Below are positions 25,247-33,451 of a DNA stretch of 64,000 nt, piece after piece. Source of the stretch: Candidatus Babeliales bacterium (lineage in GTDB: Bacteria > Babelota > Babeliae > Babelales > Chromulinivoraceae). The stretch's first letter is position 1, and each line of letters starts with the position of its first letter. Location of the stretch: the NCBI GenBank assembly GCA_041660205.1, contig JBAZWT010000001.1, forward strand, positions 96,717 to 160,716. Reading direction: 5' to 3'. The notes beneath the pieces were generated by a model, which was given only the letters and a program-made list of their open reading frames with translations, made no database searches and had not been told where the DNA came from. The translations under genes were made by a program, and so were the position numbers.

Positions 25247-26782
25247 ATGAAAAAAATAATAATAAATCAAAGTCCATGGGAAACCAGAATCGCAATCGTT
25301 CGCGATAACAAGCTTGAAAATCTATTTTTCGGCAAAAGCACCAACACGGAGCTTGAACGATCTTTTTTTAAAGGTAGAGTCTCAAAAATTTTACCAGGAA
25401 TTCAAACAGCCTTTGTTGATATTGGCGAAGAGCGAGCTGGCTTTTTACACATATCAGAAATTGATCATGATCTTGCTCTCAACCGGATCATGGGAACTGA
25501 TCAAATTGATGAAATCAAAGACAGCGAAAAAGACACTGATGATGAGGTTGTTAAGCCTCGCATGTCTTCTGAAAAAATGGATATTTCCAAAATTTTGCAT
25601 GAAGGCGAAGATCTTTTGGTGCAGGTAAGTAAAGAACCTGTTGACGAAAAGGGTGCAAAGTTAAAAACCTGTTTTACATTACCAGGTCGCTTTATTGTTC
25701 TTACTCCCAATATTCCGCGCATTGGGGTTTCAAAAAAAATTGAAGATCGAGCAGAACGAGTTCGTTTAAAAGAAATTATTTCAAAGCATTTGCCATCAGG
25801 AATGGGCGCTGTGATTCGTACTTCGGCAGAAGGAAAAAGTGAAGGTGAAATTCAAAAAGATCTTTCATTTTTAACTTCCGATTGGGACAGTGTTTTAGCG
25901 TTGTATGCAAAAGCTGAGTCGAAGACAAAAATTTATGAAGATGTTGACGTTTCTTTGCAAGTCGTTAGAGATCATTTGGATGGCGACATAGAAGAAATCA
26001 TTACCGACAATAAAGAAAATCACGCAGAGATATACAAATATTTAAGCAAGGTAGCTCCTGAATTTAAATACAAAGTAAAACTTTATGAAGCTGTCGGAAA
26101 TTTATTTGATAGATATGACATTGATCGACAAATTGAGCGCGCTCTTGAGAAAAAAGTTTCGTTAAAATCGGGCGGTTCAATTATTATTGAAACAACAGAA
26201 GCTTTAACGGTTATTGACGTTAACACGGGACGATTTGTTGGTAAGGGTAACTTAGAAGATACGATTTCAAAAACTAATTTAGAAGCTGCTCGCGAAGTAG
26301 TTTTGCAATTAAAATTACGCAACATTGGTGGACTCATAGTTATTGATTTTATTGATATGGTTAATACCAAAAATAAATTAAAATTGGTTTCTTATTTTGA
26401 GCAAACGCTTAAAGAGCTTGATAAGTTTCAAGCGGTCGTTTTACAAGTTTCTGAATTTGGCATTGTGCAGATGACGCGTAAGCGCTCAGGTAAAACACTC
26501 ATGCGTCAGCTAACTGACGTTTGTTATTGCTGCTCAGGGCTTGGCCGGTTGCCATCTGTGCGTGCAGAGAGCTATGAAATTCTTAGAAAATTAAAAGTTG
26601 AAATTCAAACAAAGTTTGCTAAAAAAAATCTACTTTTTGAAATAAATGGTGCGGTGTTTGATTTTATATCGAGCATTGAATTCAATTCGATTTTACAGCT
26701 TGAGAAGGACTTTAGCTGCAATATCACTTTGCTCAGCAATGATCAGATAAAGCGTCATGATTTTACAATAAAAGAAAAATAA
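25247..26782 (+). CDS. rng: Ribonuclease E/G family endoribonuclease
   Basis: RNase E/G cuts single-stranded AU-rich RNA and matures rRNA and tRNA. The 511 aa match the catalytic half, as in RNase G: N-terminal IIINQSPWETRIAIV, S1 region with GRVSKILPGIQTAFVDIG and GFLHISEID, an acidic insert at about 86-110, 5'-sensor region with GVSKKIEDRAER and VIRTSAEGKS, and the DNase I-like site with metal-binding Asp in VIDVNTG and VIDFIDM. The Zn-link is CYCCSGLG (C-x2-C). There is no long C-terminal degradosome scaffold. Upstream is about 165 bases of leader after a TATACT box at 25177, possibly a self-regulatory 5' UTR as known for rne; I see no defined structure. Confidence 0.93.
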   Translation: MKKIIINQSPWETRIAIVRDNKLENLFFGKSTNTELERSFFKGRVSKILPGIQTAFVDIGEERAGFLHISEIDHDLALNRIMGTDQIDEIKDSEKDTDDEVVKPRMSSEKMDISKILHEGEDLLVQVSKEPVDEKGAKLKTCFTLPGRFIVLTPNIPRIGVSKKIEDRAERVRLKEIISKHLPSGMGAVIRTSAEGKSEGEIQKDLSFLTSDWDSVLALYAKAESKTKIYEDVDVSLQVVRDHLDGDIEEIITDNKENHAEIYKYLSKVAPEFKYKVKLYEAVGNLFDRYDIDRQIERALEKKVSLKSGGSIIIETTEALTVIDVNTGRFVGKGNLEDTISKTNLEAAREVVLQLKLRNIGGLIVIDFIDMVNTKNKLKLVSYFEQTLKELDKFQAVVLQVSEFGIVQMTRKRSGKTLMRQLTDVCYCCSGLGRLPSVRAESYEILRKLKVEIQTKFAKKNLLFEINGAVFDFISSIEFNSILQLEKDFSCNITLLSNDQIKRHDFTIKEK

Positions 26783-26818
26783 AATTCTAGATATATACAA
26801 AATCTCAGAGGAAAAAAC

Positions 26819-28291
26819 ATGGAAAAGTCTTCCGTTGAAAAATCTTTTGCGCTTGAAAGATATCCTGATTATAGAATGGATATTGGGATAGAGGTTCATG
26901 TTCAATTAAATACACAAAGTAAAATATTTTGTTCTTGTTCTAATGCTTTAACCGATGAACAAAATAAGAATATTTGCCAGATTTGTGCTGGGTATCCAGG
27001 AGTTTTGCCGGTACTTAATCATCAAGTTGTGCAGTTTGCTGTGATGGCCGGGCTTGGAACATATTGTGAAATTTCTTCTGTTTCACAGTTTGATCGTAAA
27101 CATTATTTTTATCCTGATCTTCCTAAGAATTATCAAATCACTCAAAACAACTTACCAATATGCAAAAATGGCTATGTCATGATTCGTTTGGAAGATGGAA
27201 CTGAGAAAAAAATTCGCATTAATCGAATTCACATCGAAGAAGATGCTGGAAAAAACTCGCATTCTGATTTGACTGGTGAAAGCTATGTTGATTTAAACAG
27301 AACCGGAACTCCGCTTATCGAAATTGTATCCGAACCAGACATTGAAAATGCTCAAGAAGCAAAAGCGTATCTGAAAGCATTGCGTTTGATTATGCAATAT
27401 TTGGGCGTAAGCACTTGCAACATGGAAGAAGGATCGTTTAGAGCTGATACCAATCTGTCAGTTCGCAAAAAAACATCTCAGATATTGGGTACTCGTTGTG
27501 AATTGAAAAACATTAACTCCTTTAAATTTATTTCCGACGCCATTGAATATGAAACAGAGCGTCAAATTGAATCGCTTGAATCTGGCGGAAAAATAAGACA
27601 AGAAACAAGATTGTGGGATTCAAAGAACCGCAAATCAATGCCGATGAGATCAAAAGAAGAATCTGCAGATTACCGATTTTGTCCAGATCCTGATTTGTCA
27701 TTGGTGCAAGTTTCTACTGACGCTTTAGCAGCGATACAAAAAGATTTTCCAGAATTGCCTTATGAAAAATATCATCGCTACATGAAAGAGTGGAATCTTT
27801 CTGCGTACGAAGCAGATGTCATTACTTCTGATGTAGAGTTCACGAAATATTTTGAAGCTGTAATGAAAATCTATCCGAAAAAAACAGCGGTTCATTGGTT
27901 CTTGCGTGATGTGATCGGTTTGGTTAATGAGCAAAAAATAGAGTTGTCAGCATGCCCTGTGACTCCTGAAAAACTGGCAAAAATTGTTGAGATGCTTGAT
28001 GGAAGTATCATTAATAATACAGCTGCAAAAGAAGTCTTTGAACTTATTGCTGCGCAGGGTGGAGAGCCTGAAGCAATCGTTGAGCAAAAAGGCTTGAAAC
28101 AAATCGGATCACAAGATGAGCTAGAAAAAATAGTTGTAACTATTTTACAAGAAAATCCAGCGCTTATTGAGCAGTACAAAGCTGGCAAACAAAACGTTTT
28201 TGGATTTTTTGTTGGAGCTTGTATGAAAGCTACCGGCGGAAAAGGTAATCCTAAAATGCTACAAGATTTGCTAAAAAAACATTTACAGTAA
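26819..28291 (+). CDS. gatB: Aspartyl/glutamyl-tRNA amidotransferase subunit B
   Basis: GatB is the kinase and tRNA-binding subunit of GatCAB, which converts Glu-tRNA(Gln) and Asp-tRNA(Asn) to the amides. The 490 aa show DIGIEVHVQLNTQSKIFC, paired Cys (CSCS and CQICAGYPG), RKHYFYPDLPKNYQITQ, HIEEDAGK, NRTGTPLIEIVSEPD, NMEEGSFRADTN and the C-terminal YqeY-like domain. SD sequence AGAGGA precedes the ATG by 6 bases. gatA and gatC are not adjacent. It lies 36 bases after rng and probably shares its transcript; a terminator follows. Confidence 0.96.
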   Translation: MEKSSVEKSFALERYPDYRMDIGIEVHVQLNTQSKIFCSCSNALTDEQNKNICQICAGYPGVLPVLNHQVVQFAVMAGLGTYCEISSVSQFDRKHYFYPDLPKNYQITQNNLPICKNGYVMIRLEDGTEKKIRINRIHIEEDAGKNSHSDLTGESYVDLNRTGTPLIEIVSEPDIENAQEAKAYLKALRLIMQYLGVSTCNMEEGSFRADTNLSVRKKTSQILGTRCELKNINSFKFISDAIEYETERQIESLESGGKIRQETRLWDSKNRKSMPMRSKEESADYRFCPDPDLSLVQVSTDALAAIQKDFPELPYEKYHRYMKEWNLSAYEADVITSDVEFTKYFEAVMKIYPKKTAVHWFLRDVIGLVNEQKIELSACPVTPEKLAKIVEMLDGSIINNTAAKEVFELIAAQGGEPEAIVEQKGLKQIGSQDELEKIVVTILQENPALIEQYKAGKQNVFGFFVGACMKATGGKGNPKMLQDLLKKHLQ

Positions 28292-28310
28292 ACGCAAATA
28301 TTCGAATTTT

Positions 28311-28339
28311 AAAAGGCGCCTTTAACCAGGCGCCTTTTT
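28311..28339 (+). terminator. Intrinsic terminator after gatB
   Basis: A 10-bp stem AAAAGGCGCC (28311-28320) with GGCGCCTTTT (28329-28338), followed by T. Confidence 0.85.
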
Positions 28340-28349
28340 ATACTTGTGC

Positions 28350-28378
28350 CTCGGCGTAGCTGAAAGCGAAGCCGGGTT
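28350..28378 (+). repeat. Dispersed 30-bp element, copy 1
   Basis: A stretch with CTCGGCGTAGCTGAAAGC and an imperfect palindrome end (CTCGGC...GCCGGG). Related copies are at 31255-31287 and, inverted, at 60930-60960. It lies between the gatB terminator and the stop codon of the next gene. Confidence 0.6.
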
Positions 28379-28380
28379 AT

Positions 28381-28797
28381 TTATTTATCCTTCTTTTCTT
28401 CAATAGGCGAATTAATATTAGAAGAAATAATATCAAAAGAAGAACATGTTGATAAAGATCTTGAATGTTGCTCTGCAGCATTAGATAAACTGTTAGTAGG
28501 AGCAGAAGATTCTGAAGTCTCAAGAAGATCGGTGAATTTAATGTTACTATACTCAGGAAGAGGGAGTTGATTTGTAGAGAGCGCTGTTCGGGGTTGCATT
28601 TCTTCTTCAAACGCTTGAAATGGATCTTTAGCTGTAATTAGTACTTGCTGATTAATGTTTTGTTGTGTTGATGGTTTTTTACATTTAGAAATTAACCAAC
28701 CAAAGCATCCAGCAAGGCAAGAACAATCGAAGGATGTTTGTATCTGTTGCGTAGTGAAAAAAGTTGCTAAAATGCATAAAATCAAATTCTTTTTCAT
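28381..28797 (-). CDS. Small secreted Cys-containing protein, function unknown
   Basis: The 138-aa product has a signal peptide (KKNLILCILATFFTTQQIQT). Just after it is a Cys cluster (DCSCLAGCFGWLISKCKK); the rest is Ser, Gln and Glu rich and probably disordered. Starts 16 bases after the stop of the upstream gene at 28814, so the two are likely one operon. No family recognised. Confidence 0.6.
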   Translation of the reverse strand: MKKNLILCILATFFTTQQIQTSFDCSCLAGCFGWLISKCKKPSTQQNINQQVLITAKDPFQAFEEEMQPRTALSTNQLPLPEYSNIKFTDLLETSESSAPTNSLSNAAEQHSRSLSTCSSFDIISSNINSPIEEKKDK

Positions 28798-28813
28798 GAG
28801 TACCTCTTTACTT

Positions 28814-29722
28814 CTAAGCTACTTGCGCTGTAGGTTTTGCTGCCGTTGTTGTTTTGATGGCCTTTGCAGAAGCTTTTCCAGTTTTTGATTTTTTATTTGT
28901 TTTTGTAATTTTAGTTTTATTAGCAGCTGAAGATTTAATCTTTTTTGTATTTACCATTGAAGCGGCTAAGTTTTCGATAGTTGAAGGGTTTGGTGACGTA
29001 GGTTTCGCTAGTTTATCGTCAGTTTTAGTTGAGGCAGTAGCAGCATTTTTTTCTTTGTATGCTTTTATTTCAGCCTTAGTTGCAATTTTAGGGGCCCCTT
29101 TTTTTATGGTGACTGAAATTTTATCACTATCAAGCCCTGTCCATACCTTAGCAAGTTTGAGTGGTTTGTTATTTATACCTAACTCAGAAACTCCTATGAA
29201 TGATGCGCTGACTGCTGCTGAAGATGTTGGTATGATCAGTTTTGGACGAAAGCTTAACGTGCTCTTTGCCGCGATTGATGCTGTAAGCCCAGAAGCTGTA
29301 ATAGTTTTTATTTTTGTCGGTTCATCTGATGTTGAATATTTAATAGTTACGCTTGTAAGAGTGGTAGTATTTGAAGGATGCATATTGTTAACTTTTATTG
29401 CTGTTGGAATAATAAGTGTATATTTACCAGGGGTTGCTGCAACCAGTGGTGTTGGTTTTGCCACAACAGGCATAACAACAGGTTTTACAACAACGGGCTT
29501 TATCACAACAGGCCTTGGAGCAACAGGTTTCGGCATAACTGGTTTCGGTGCAACTACTGGTCTTACAACAACTGCTGGTTTTACAATAGGCTTTATCGCA
29601 ACTGGTGGTTTTACAGCAGCTACAACAGGCGTTACAGTTTTTTTTGCTGCGGGAACAGCTGGTGTTAGCGTGGAAAAAGAAAAAAGTGTTATCATTGCGT
29701 AAAGCAGAAATGATTTTTTCAC
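28814..29722 (-). CDS. Secreted Pro/Val-repeat protein with Lys/Ala-rich tail
   Basis: The 302-aa product has a signal peptide ending near PAVPA. Residues of about 25-95 are a low-complexity run of units like KPVV and RPVVAPKPV. A folded-looking domain follows (about 97-215, with YTLIIPTAIKVNN and FIGVSELGINNKP). The last 90 residues are Lys, Ala and Thr rich (NKTKITKTNKKSK), resembling histone H1-type tails. The Pro-rich part could span the periplasm as in TonB-like proteins, but there is no TonB domain. The start is GTG with AAGGAG 5 bases upstream. Opposite-strand frames here are shadows of the repeat. Function unknown. Confidence 0.65.
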   Translation of the reverse strand: MKKSFLLYAMITLFSFSTLTPAVPAAKKTVTPVVAAVKPPVAIKPIVKPAVVVRPVVAPKPVMPKPVAPRPVVIKPVVVKPVVMPVVAKPTPLVAATPGKYTLIIPTAIKVNNMHPSNTTTLTSVTIKYSTSDEPTKIKTITASGLTASIAAKSTLSFRPKLIIPTSSAAVSASFIGVSELGINNKPLKLAKVWTGLDSDKISVTIKKGAPKIATKAEIKAYKEKNAATASTKTDDKLAKPTSPNPSTIENLAASMVNTKKIKSSAANKTKITKTNKKSKTGKASAKAIKTTTAAKPTAQVA

Positions 29723-29804
29723 AAAGGTCTCCTTGATTCATTTTTTATGAAATATTTTGGACCTTATATGTATACATTGACGAATTTTTAAAGTGAAGCT
29801 TTTT

Positions 29805-30575
29805 TTACAGGAAGCAATTGAGATGTTTCTTTAAAAGAGTGCAGAGAGTCGTTGTTATATGTTGGTACTGTTGCTCTGGATTGTTGTAAAATTTTAATAA
29901 TTCTGAATGTAGTTTTTTATCATTTTTTGATAAAAATAACATTTGTTCAATGGAGATTTTATCTTTAAATAAAAAATATATTTTTTCTTCGATGTCTGTT
30001 TTGTGCATATCGATACAGAGATTACTAATTGAATGTAGGCTGCTATTGATTAATTCAAAGGTAAATGATTCCAGTTCCTGAAATGAATGTCCTGTTTCTG
30101 CCTGGATAGCTTTAAAAAAATCATCTTCATCAAACGATATATTCTTTATTTCACACTGTTGTTTCATAGTGTTTTTTATGGCCATGGCGCAGAGCATGTA
30201 GCGGCTCATGCTTTGTGAAAAGAGAAAATAATTAAGGGTTTGGTTAATTTGTCGATATTTCGAAATGGTATCGATTAAGTAATTGCAGGCGAAGCATGAT
30301 GTGGCAAGAAATGTAAGAGGATAGTCGGCGATCATATTTGCGATGCTTTCTTTCTTAACATAAAGTGCTATGGCAACAATGGTAGGAATCATGATGAGTC
30401 TGCTTTTTGAGAGCCATTGTTGTATTTGTAAATCATTTACAACAGGCGAAAAGTTATAAACATACGGCACAATCAAGTCCGTCGTGATTTCTTTACGGTG
30501 TGGCATGTTTTGCGGCAAGTTTGCACTAAAAGTGAACAATAAAAAAACATACAAAGCTTGGTTTTTTTGAAGCAT
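29805..30575 (-). CDS. Secreted or membrane protein, function unknown
   Basis: The 256-aa product has an N-terminal signal or anchor segment (ALYVFLLFTFSANL), two further hydrophobic stretches near 57-68 (LIMIPTIVAIALYV) and 85-100 (PLTFLATSCFACNYLI), then a helical, charged C-terminal part. AAAAGGAATTCTAA precedes the ATG. Divergent from the gene at 30677. No family recognised. Confidence 0.55.
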   Translation of the reverse strand: MLQKNQALYVFLLFTFSANLPQNMPHRKEITTDLIVPYVYNFSPVVNDLQIQQWLSKSRLIMIPTIVAIALYVKKESIANMIADYPLTFLATSCFACNYLIDTISKYRQINQTLNYFLFSQSMSRYMLCAMAIKNTMKQQCEIKNISFDEDDFFKAIQAETGHSFQELESFTFELINSSLHSISNLCIDMHKTDIEEKIYFLFKDKISIEQMLFLSKNDKKLHSELLKFYNNPEQQYQHITTTLCTLLKKHLNCFL

Positions 30576-30676
30576 TTAGAATTCCTTTTACATTGCATGC
30601 TTTAAAAGTTTACATTGGCTGATGTGGTGAGGTAGTCAAATTATAAAAACATTTCTTTAAACAAGATGGTATACAT

Positions 30677-31375
30677 ATGGGTCTTGATTCAAGAAAATGC
30701 ATTAAATATATGATTCTTGTTTTTCTGAGTGCGTTTAGCTCAATGCAATCTAATTTTTCAGACGACGAGCAAATATCGTATCTAGTATTAAAAGAAGACA
30801 TGTGCGATATATCGCGTAGGCTTCAAAAAGTTATTGAAAAAATTGAGGCATCGGATGACTTAGAAGAAGAAAAATTGTTGCAAGAAGAAGAAAAATTGTT
30901 GCAAGAATTGTGGGCTATTTTAGGACGAGTTTATAGAAAAATTATTGAAACTACGGCTTTGTACTGTAGCGGATATTATCCGGATTCTTACAGCGTGTAC
31001 GATCAAATTTTAGTTGAAATAGGTAGAGATGCCATACATTTAGGAAAAATAGTTGCATGGCATATTCCCAAGCTTGTAAGTAACCCACACATTCCTTTAC
31101 GAGTTAAAATTAAAAAATGTGCTTACATTACAAGTGCTTTAGTTATAGTTGTTTTATGGATGAAAGAGTTGTACAAACACAACAAAGAAAAACAAAAACG
31201 AGGAGTGCGGCAACCACGGTTTGATCGAGAGCATAACTTTTATGGATCTGACGTGCCTGGCCGTAGCTCGAATGGCGAAGCCGGGTATGGGTCGGATTAT
31301 TTCGGAGAGAGATATGTTAGTAACAATGATGAAAAGATAGAAGGAAGGACGCGACCTAGGCTGCGAGATTTTTAA
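30677..31375 (+). CDS. Membrane-associated secreted protein, function unknown
   Basis: The 232-aa product has a signal-like segment (YMILVFLSAFSSMQS), a coiled coil that contains an exact 21-base in-frame duplication coding EEEKLLQ twice, a central helical region with HIPKLV, one membrane segment near 158-172 (ITSALVIVVLWM), and an Arg/Gly/Tyr-rich tail. The tail includes a copy of the dispersed 30-bp element translated as GRSSNGEAG. No family recognised. Confidence 0.55.
   Translation: MGLDSRKCIKYMILVFLSAFSSMQSNFSDDEQISYLVLKEDMCDISRRLQKVIEKIEASDDLEEEKLLQEEEKLLQELWAILGRVYRKIIETTALYCSGYYPDSYSVYDQILVEIGRDAIHLGKIVAWHIPKLVSNPHIPLRVKIKKCAYITSALVIVVLWMKELYKHNKEKQKRGVRQPRFDREHNFYGSDVPGRSSNGEAGYGSDYFGERYVSNNDEKIEGRTRPRLRDF
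30863..30904 (+). repeat. 21-bp perfect tandem duplication in frame
   Basis: Two identical 21-base units (30863-30883 and 30884-30904) code for EEEKLLQ twice, adding two heptads of coiled coil. Confidence 0.9.
31255..31287 (+). repeat. Dispersed 30-bp element, copy 2 (inside a gene)
   Basis: Shares CGTAGCT and GCGAAGCCGGGT with copy 1 at 28350 and keeps the reading frame of the host gene. Confidence 0.55.
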
Positions 31376-31422
31376 GATTTTACTATTGATGGTGGTTGTC
31401 GATTGACTCATGTCTTTCAAAC

Positions 31423-31450
31423 TTGTCTTACGTAAGATCCCTGGTATAAT
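31423..31450 (+). promoter_or_regulatory. Sigma70 promoter for secG and the following block
   Basis: TTGTCT at 31423-31428 and a perfect TATAAT at 31445-31450, spacer 16 bases; start expected near 31457, 30 bases before secG. Confidence 0.7.
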
Positions 31451-31486
31451 TTTGATAATTGTTTTTTATCAAGTTGGAGATTATCA

Positions 31487-31807
31487 ATGTTTCTTTTATC
31501 ATTGCTTACATCGTTGTATGGTTTTTTATGTTTCTTAATTATTATCACAGTTCTTTATCAACGCGGAAAAGGAAATATGGGTCTTGGTAATGCTGGCGGA
31601 GGCAACCAAGCTTTATTTGGAAGTTCTGGCGGACAAGACATTTTTCAAAAAGCTACGTGGTTTTTTTGCTTCTTGTTGCTTGCTGGGTCTTTAGTTCTAT
31701 CGATTGTTAAAGGTAAAAATAGTCTTTCAAGCTCTCGCTTTAGCTCATCATCAAGATCTCAACAATCGATGCCAGATGATCAATATCCTATGTCTGACGA
31801 AATTTAA
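31487..31807 (+). CDS. secG: Preprotein translocase subunit SecG
   Basis: SecG is the small two-helix subunit of the SecYEG channel. The 106 aa show helix 1 (LTSLYGFLCFLIIITVLY), the conserved QRGKGNMGLG...GGGNQALFGSSGG loop region, and helix 2 (ATWFFCFLLLAGSLVLSIV), then a Ser-rich tail. AAGTTGGAG precedes the ATG. First gene of the long rightward block. Confidence 0.93.
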   Translation: MFLLSLLTSLYGFLCFLIIITVLYQRGKGNMGLGNAGGGNQALFGSSGGQDIFQKATWFFCFLLLAGSLVLSIVKGKNSLSSSRFSSSSRSQQSMPDDQYPMSDEI

Positions 31808-31867
31808 GTCGTACATAAAAACACTTTGCTTTATAGCAAGTGCTGCGATAACTAGAAAAGGGAGTAT

Positions 31868-32650
31868 GTGATTATACAATTTGTTAATGCAGTTGGTGAG
31901 ACAACTCTTAGAGCATGTAACAGGGTTGGAGAGTATGGCGAGTTTGTAGCCAAAACAATTTTGAACATGTTCACGAAACGTATAAAAGTTCATAAGCTTT
32001 TTGTTCAAATGGAAAGCATCGGTGTTGATTCTTTTTTAATTAGTGTTTTGACAGGGATCTTTGCAGGTGCTGTTATGACACTGCAAGCTTATTACGGATT
32101 TTCTAAATTCGGATCAGAAAACATGATTGGTCCTGTCGTTGCTTTGTCACTTACTCGTGAGCTGGCGCCGGTTCTTACAGGCCTCATGGTTGCAGGTCGT
32201 TGTGGATCTGGAATTGCGGCAGAGATTGGGACCATGCGCATTACCGAGCAAATTGATGCTCTTGAAACTTTATGCATCAACGTTTTCCAATATCTTATGG
32301 TGCCACGCGTTTTAGCGGGCATTATTATTTTGCCATTTTTAACCATGTTTGCGATGTTTTTTGGGATTGTGGGTGGTTACGTTGTCTACGTGTATGTTTA
32401 CAATTTAAATCCAGTTGATTTCATTGAAGGTATTAAAAAAATGCTTGAGCTGTCTGACATTAGAGGCGGCTTGATTAAATCAAGTTTTTTTGGATTTATT
32501 TTAACAACAATTGGTTCTTTCTTTGGGTATCAGACTCGAGGTGGTGCTAAAGGAGTTGGAACGTCAACAACTCAATCTGTAGTTGTTTCTTCAATTATGA
32601 TACTGGTCTCAAATTATTTCCTGTCTACAATGATATTTGAAAAGATCTAA
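31868..32650 (+). CDS. mlaE: MlaE-family ABC transporter permease
   Basis: MlaE is the inner-membrane permease of the Mla phospholipid transporter. The 260 aa show the family core AGAVMTLQAYYGFSKFG, LSLTRELAPVLTGLMVAGR and IAAEIGTMRITEQIDALE, with several membrane helices. The start is GTG with GGGAG just upstream. The ATPase gene follows 3 bases later. The substrate-binding MCE protein MlaD, normally the next gene, is not found here. Confidence 0.93.
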   Translation: MIIQFVNAVGETTLRACNRVGEYGEFVAKTILNMFTKRIKVHKLFVQMESIGVDSFLISVLTGIFAGAVMTLQAYYGFSKFGSENMIGPVVALSLTRELAPVLTGLMVAGRCGSGIAAEIGTMRITEQIDALETLCINVFQYLMVPRVLAGIIILPFLTMFAMFFGIVGGYVVYVYVYNLNPVDFIEGIKKMLELSDIRGGLIKSSFFGFILTTIGSFFGYQTRGGAKGVGTSTTQSVVVSSIMILVSNYFLSTMIFEKI

Positions 32651-32653
32651 CGT

Positions 32654-33430
32654 ATGGATAAAATTAAAATTGTTAATCTTAAAAAACGTTTTGATGAAGG
32701 TCGTTGGATCTCTGATGAATTAAATTTAGATATTCCTACGGGTAAAACGATGTGCATTGTTGGGCAATCAGGCGAAGGAAAATCCGTTCTGCTCAAACAA
32801 GTTATAGGATTAATTCAGCCAGACAGCGGATCGATTTTGGTTGATGGAGTCGACATTGTGCCACTCAAGGGAGTGGCTCGAGAAGAAAATTTTAAAAAAT
32901 TTGGATACGTGTTTCAGTTTGCAGCGCTTTTAGATTCATTATCGGTTTTTGAAAATGTCGGAATCGTTGATTTAGAAAATGGTGTCGATCCTGACGATGT
33001 ACGCAAACGCGTAGCAGAAAAACTTTCTTTGGTAAATCTCAAAGAAGATACAATTGATAAATATCCATCAGAGCTTTCTGGTGGTATGAAAAAACGAGTA
33101 GGTCTCGCTCGGACCTTAATGGGAAATCCAGAAATTATTTTATACGATGAACCGACCACCGGACTTGATCCAATCACTTCTGGCGTTGTGCATGAGTTAA
33201 TTGCAGATATGCAAAAAAAATTACCTATCACTTCTGTTGTGATATCGCATGATGTTGAAATTTTTAAGTATGTAGACAAAGTAGCTCTTTTGTATCAGGG
33301 AAAAATTGTAAGCGTAACAGATGCTGCTACGATTTGGGAATCGCAAGATCCATTTATTTATCAATTTATAAGAGGATTGACCGAAGGTCCGATCCACCAA
33401 GAAATTCCTGATGATAAAAATAAAATGTAA
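32654..33430 (+). CDS. mlaF: MlaF-family ABC transporter ATPase
   Basis: The ATPase partner of MlaE. The 258 aa show Walker A GQSGEGKSVLLK near 36, Q-loop GYVFQFAALLDSL, signature LSGGMKKRVGLARTL, Walker B IILYDEPTTGLDP and the switch His in VISHDV. The FQ.gALfDSLtV-type Q-loop is typical of MlaF. Together with MlaE it moves lipid across the envelope; direction and binding partner are not visible here. Confidence 0.92.
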   Translation: MDKIKIVNLKKRFDEGRWISDELNLDIPTGKTMCIVGQSGEGKSVLLKQVIGLIQPDSGSILVDGVDIVPLKGVAREENFKKFGYVFQFAALLDSLSVFENVGIVDLENGVDPDDVRKRVAEKLSLVNLKEDTIDKYPSELSGGMKKRVGLARTLMGNPEIILYDEPTTGLDPITSGVVHELIADMQKKLPITSVVISHDVEIFKYVDKVALLYQGKIVSVTDAATIWESQDPFIYQFIRGLTEGPIHQEIPDDKNKM

Positions 33431-33451
33431 AAACACGGAGATTTTGAACTT

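Noticed and set aside
28377..28610. Leu-rich leftward frame inside the 138-aa secreted protein gene
   Set aside because: The overlapping frame at 28381-28797 has the signal peptide and the operon spacing.
28854..29702. Long rightward frame opposite the Pro/Val-repeat protein
   Set aside because: Low-complexity shadow (ATTGFITTGLG-type) of the KPVV repeat with no ribosome-binding site.
29424..29741. Cys/Ser-rich leftward frame overlapping the Pro/Val-repeat gene
   Set aside because: Frame-shifted reading of the same repeat; composition is extreme and it lacks a separate signal.
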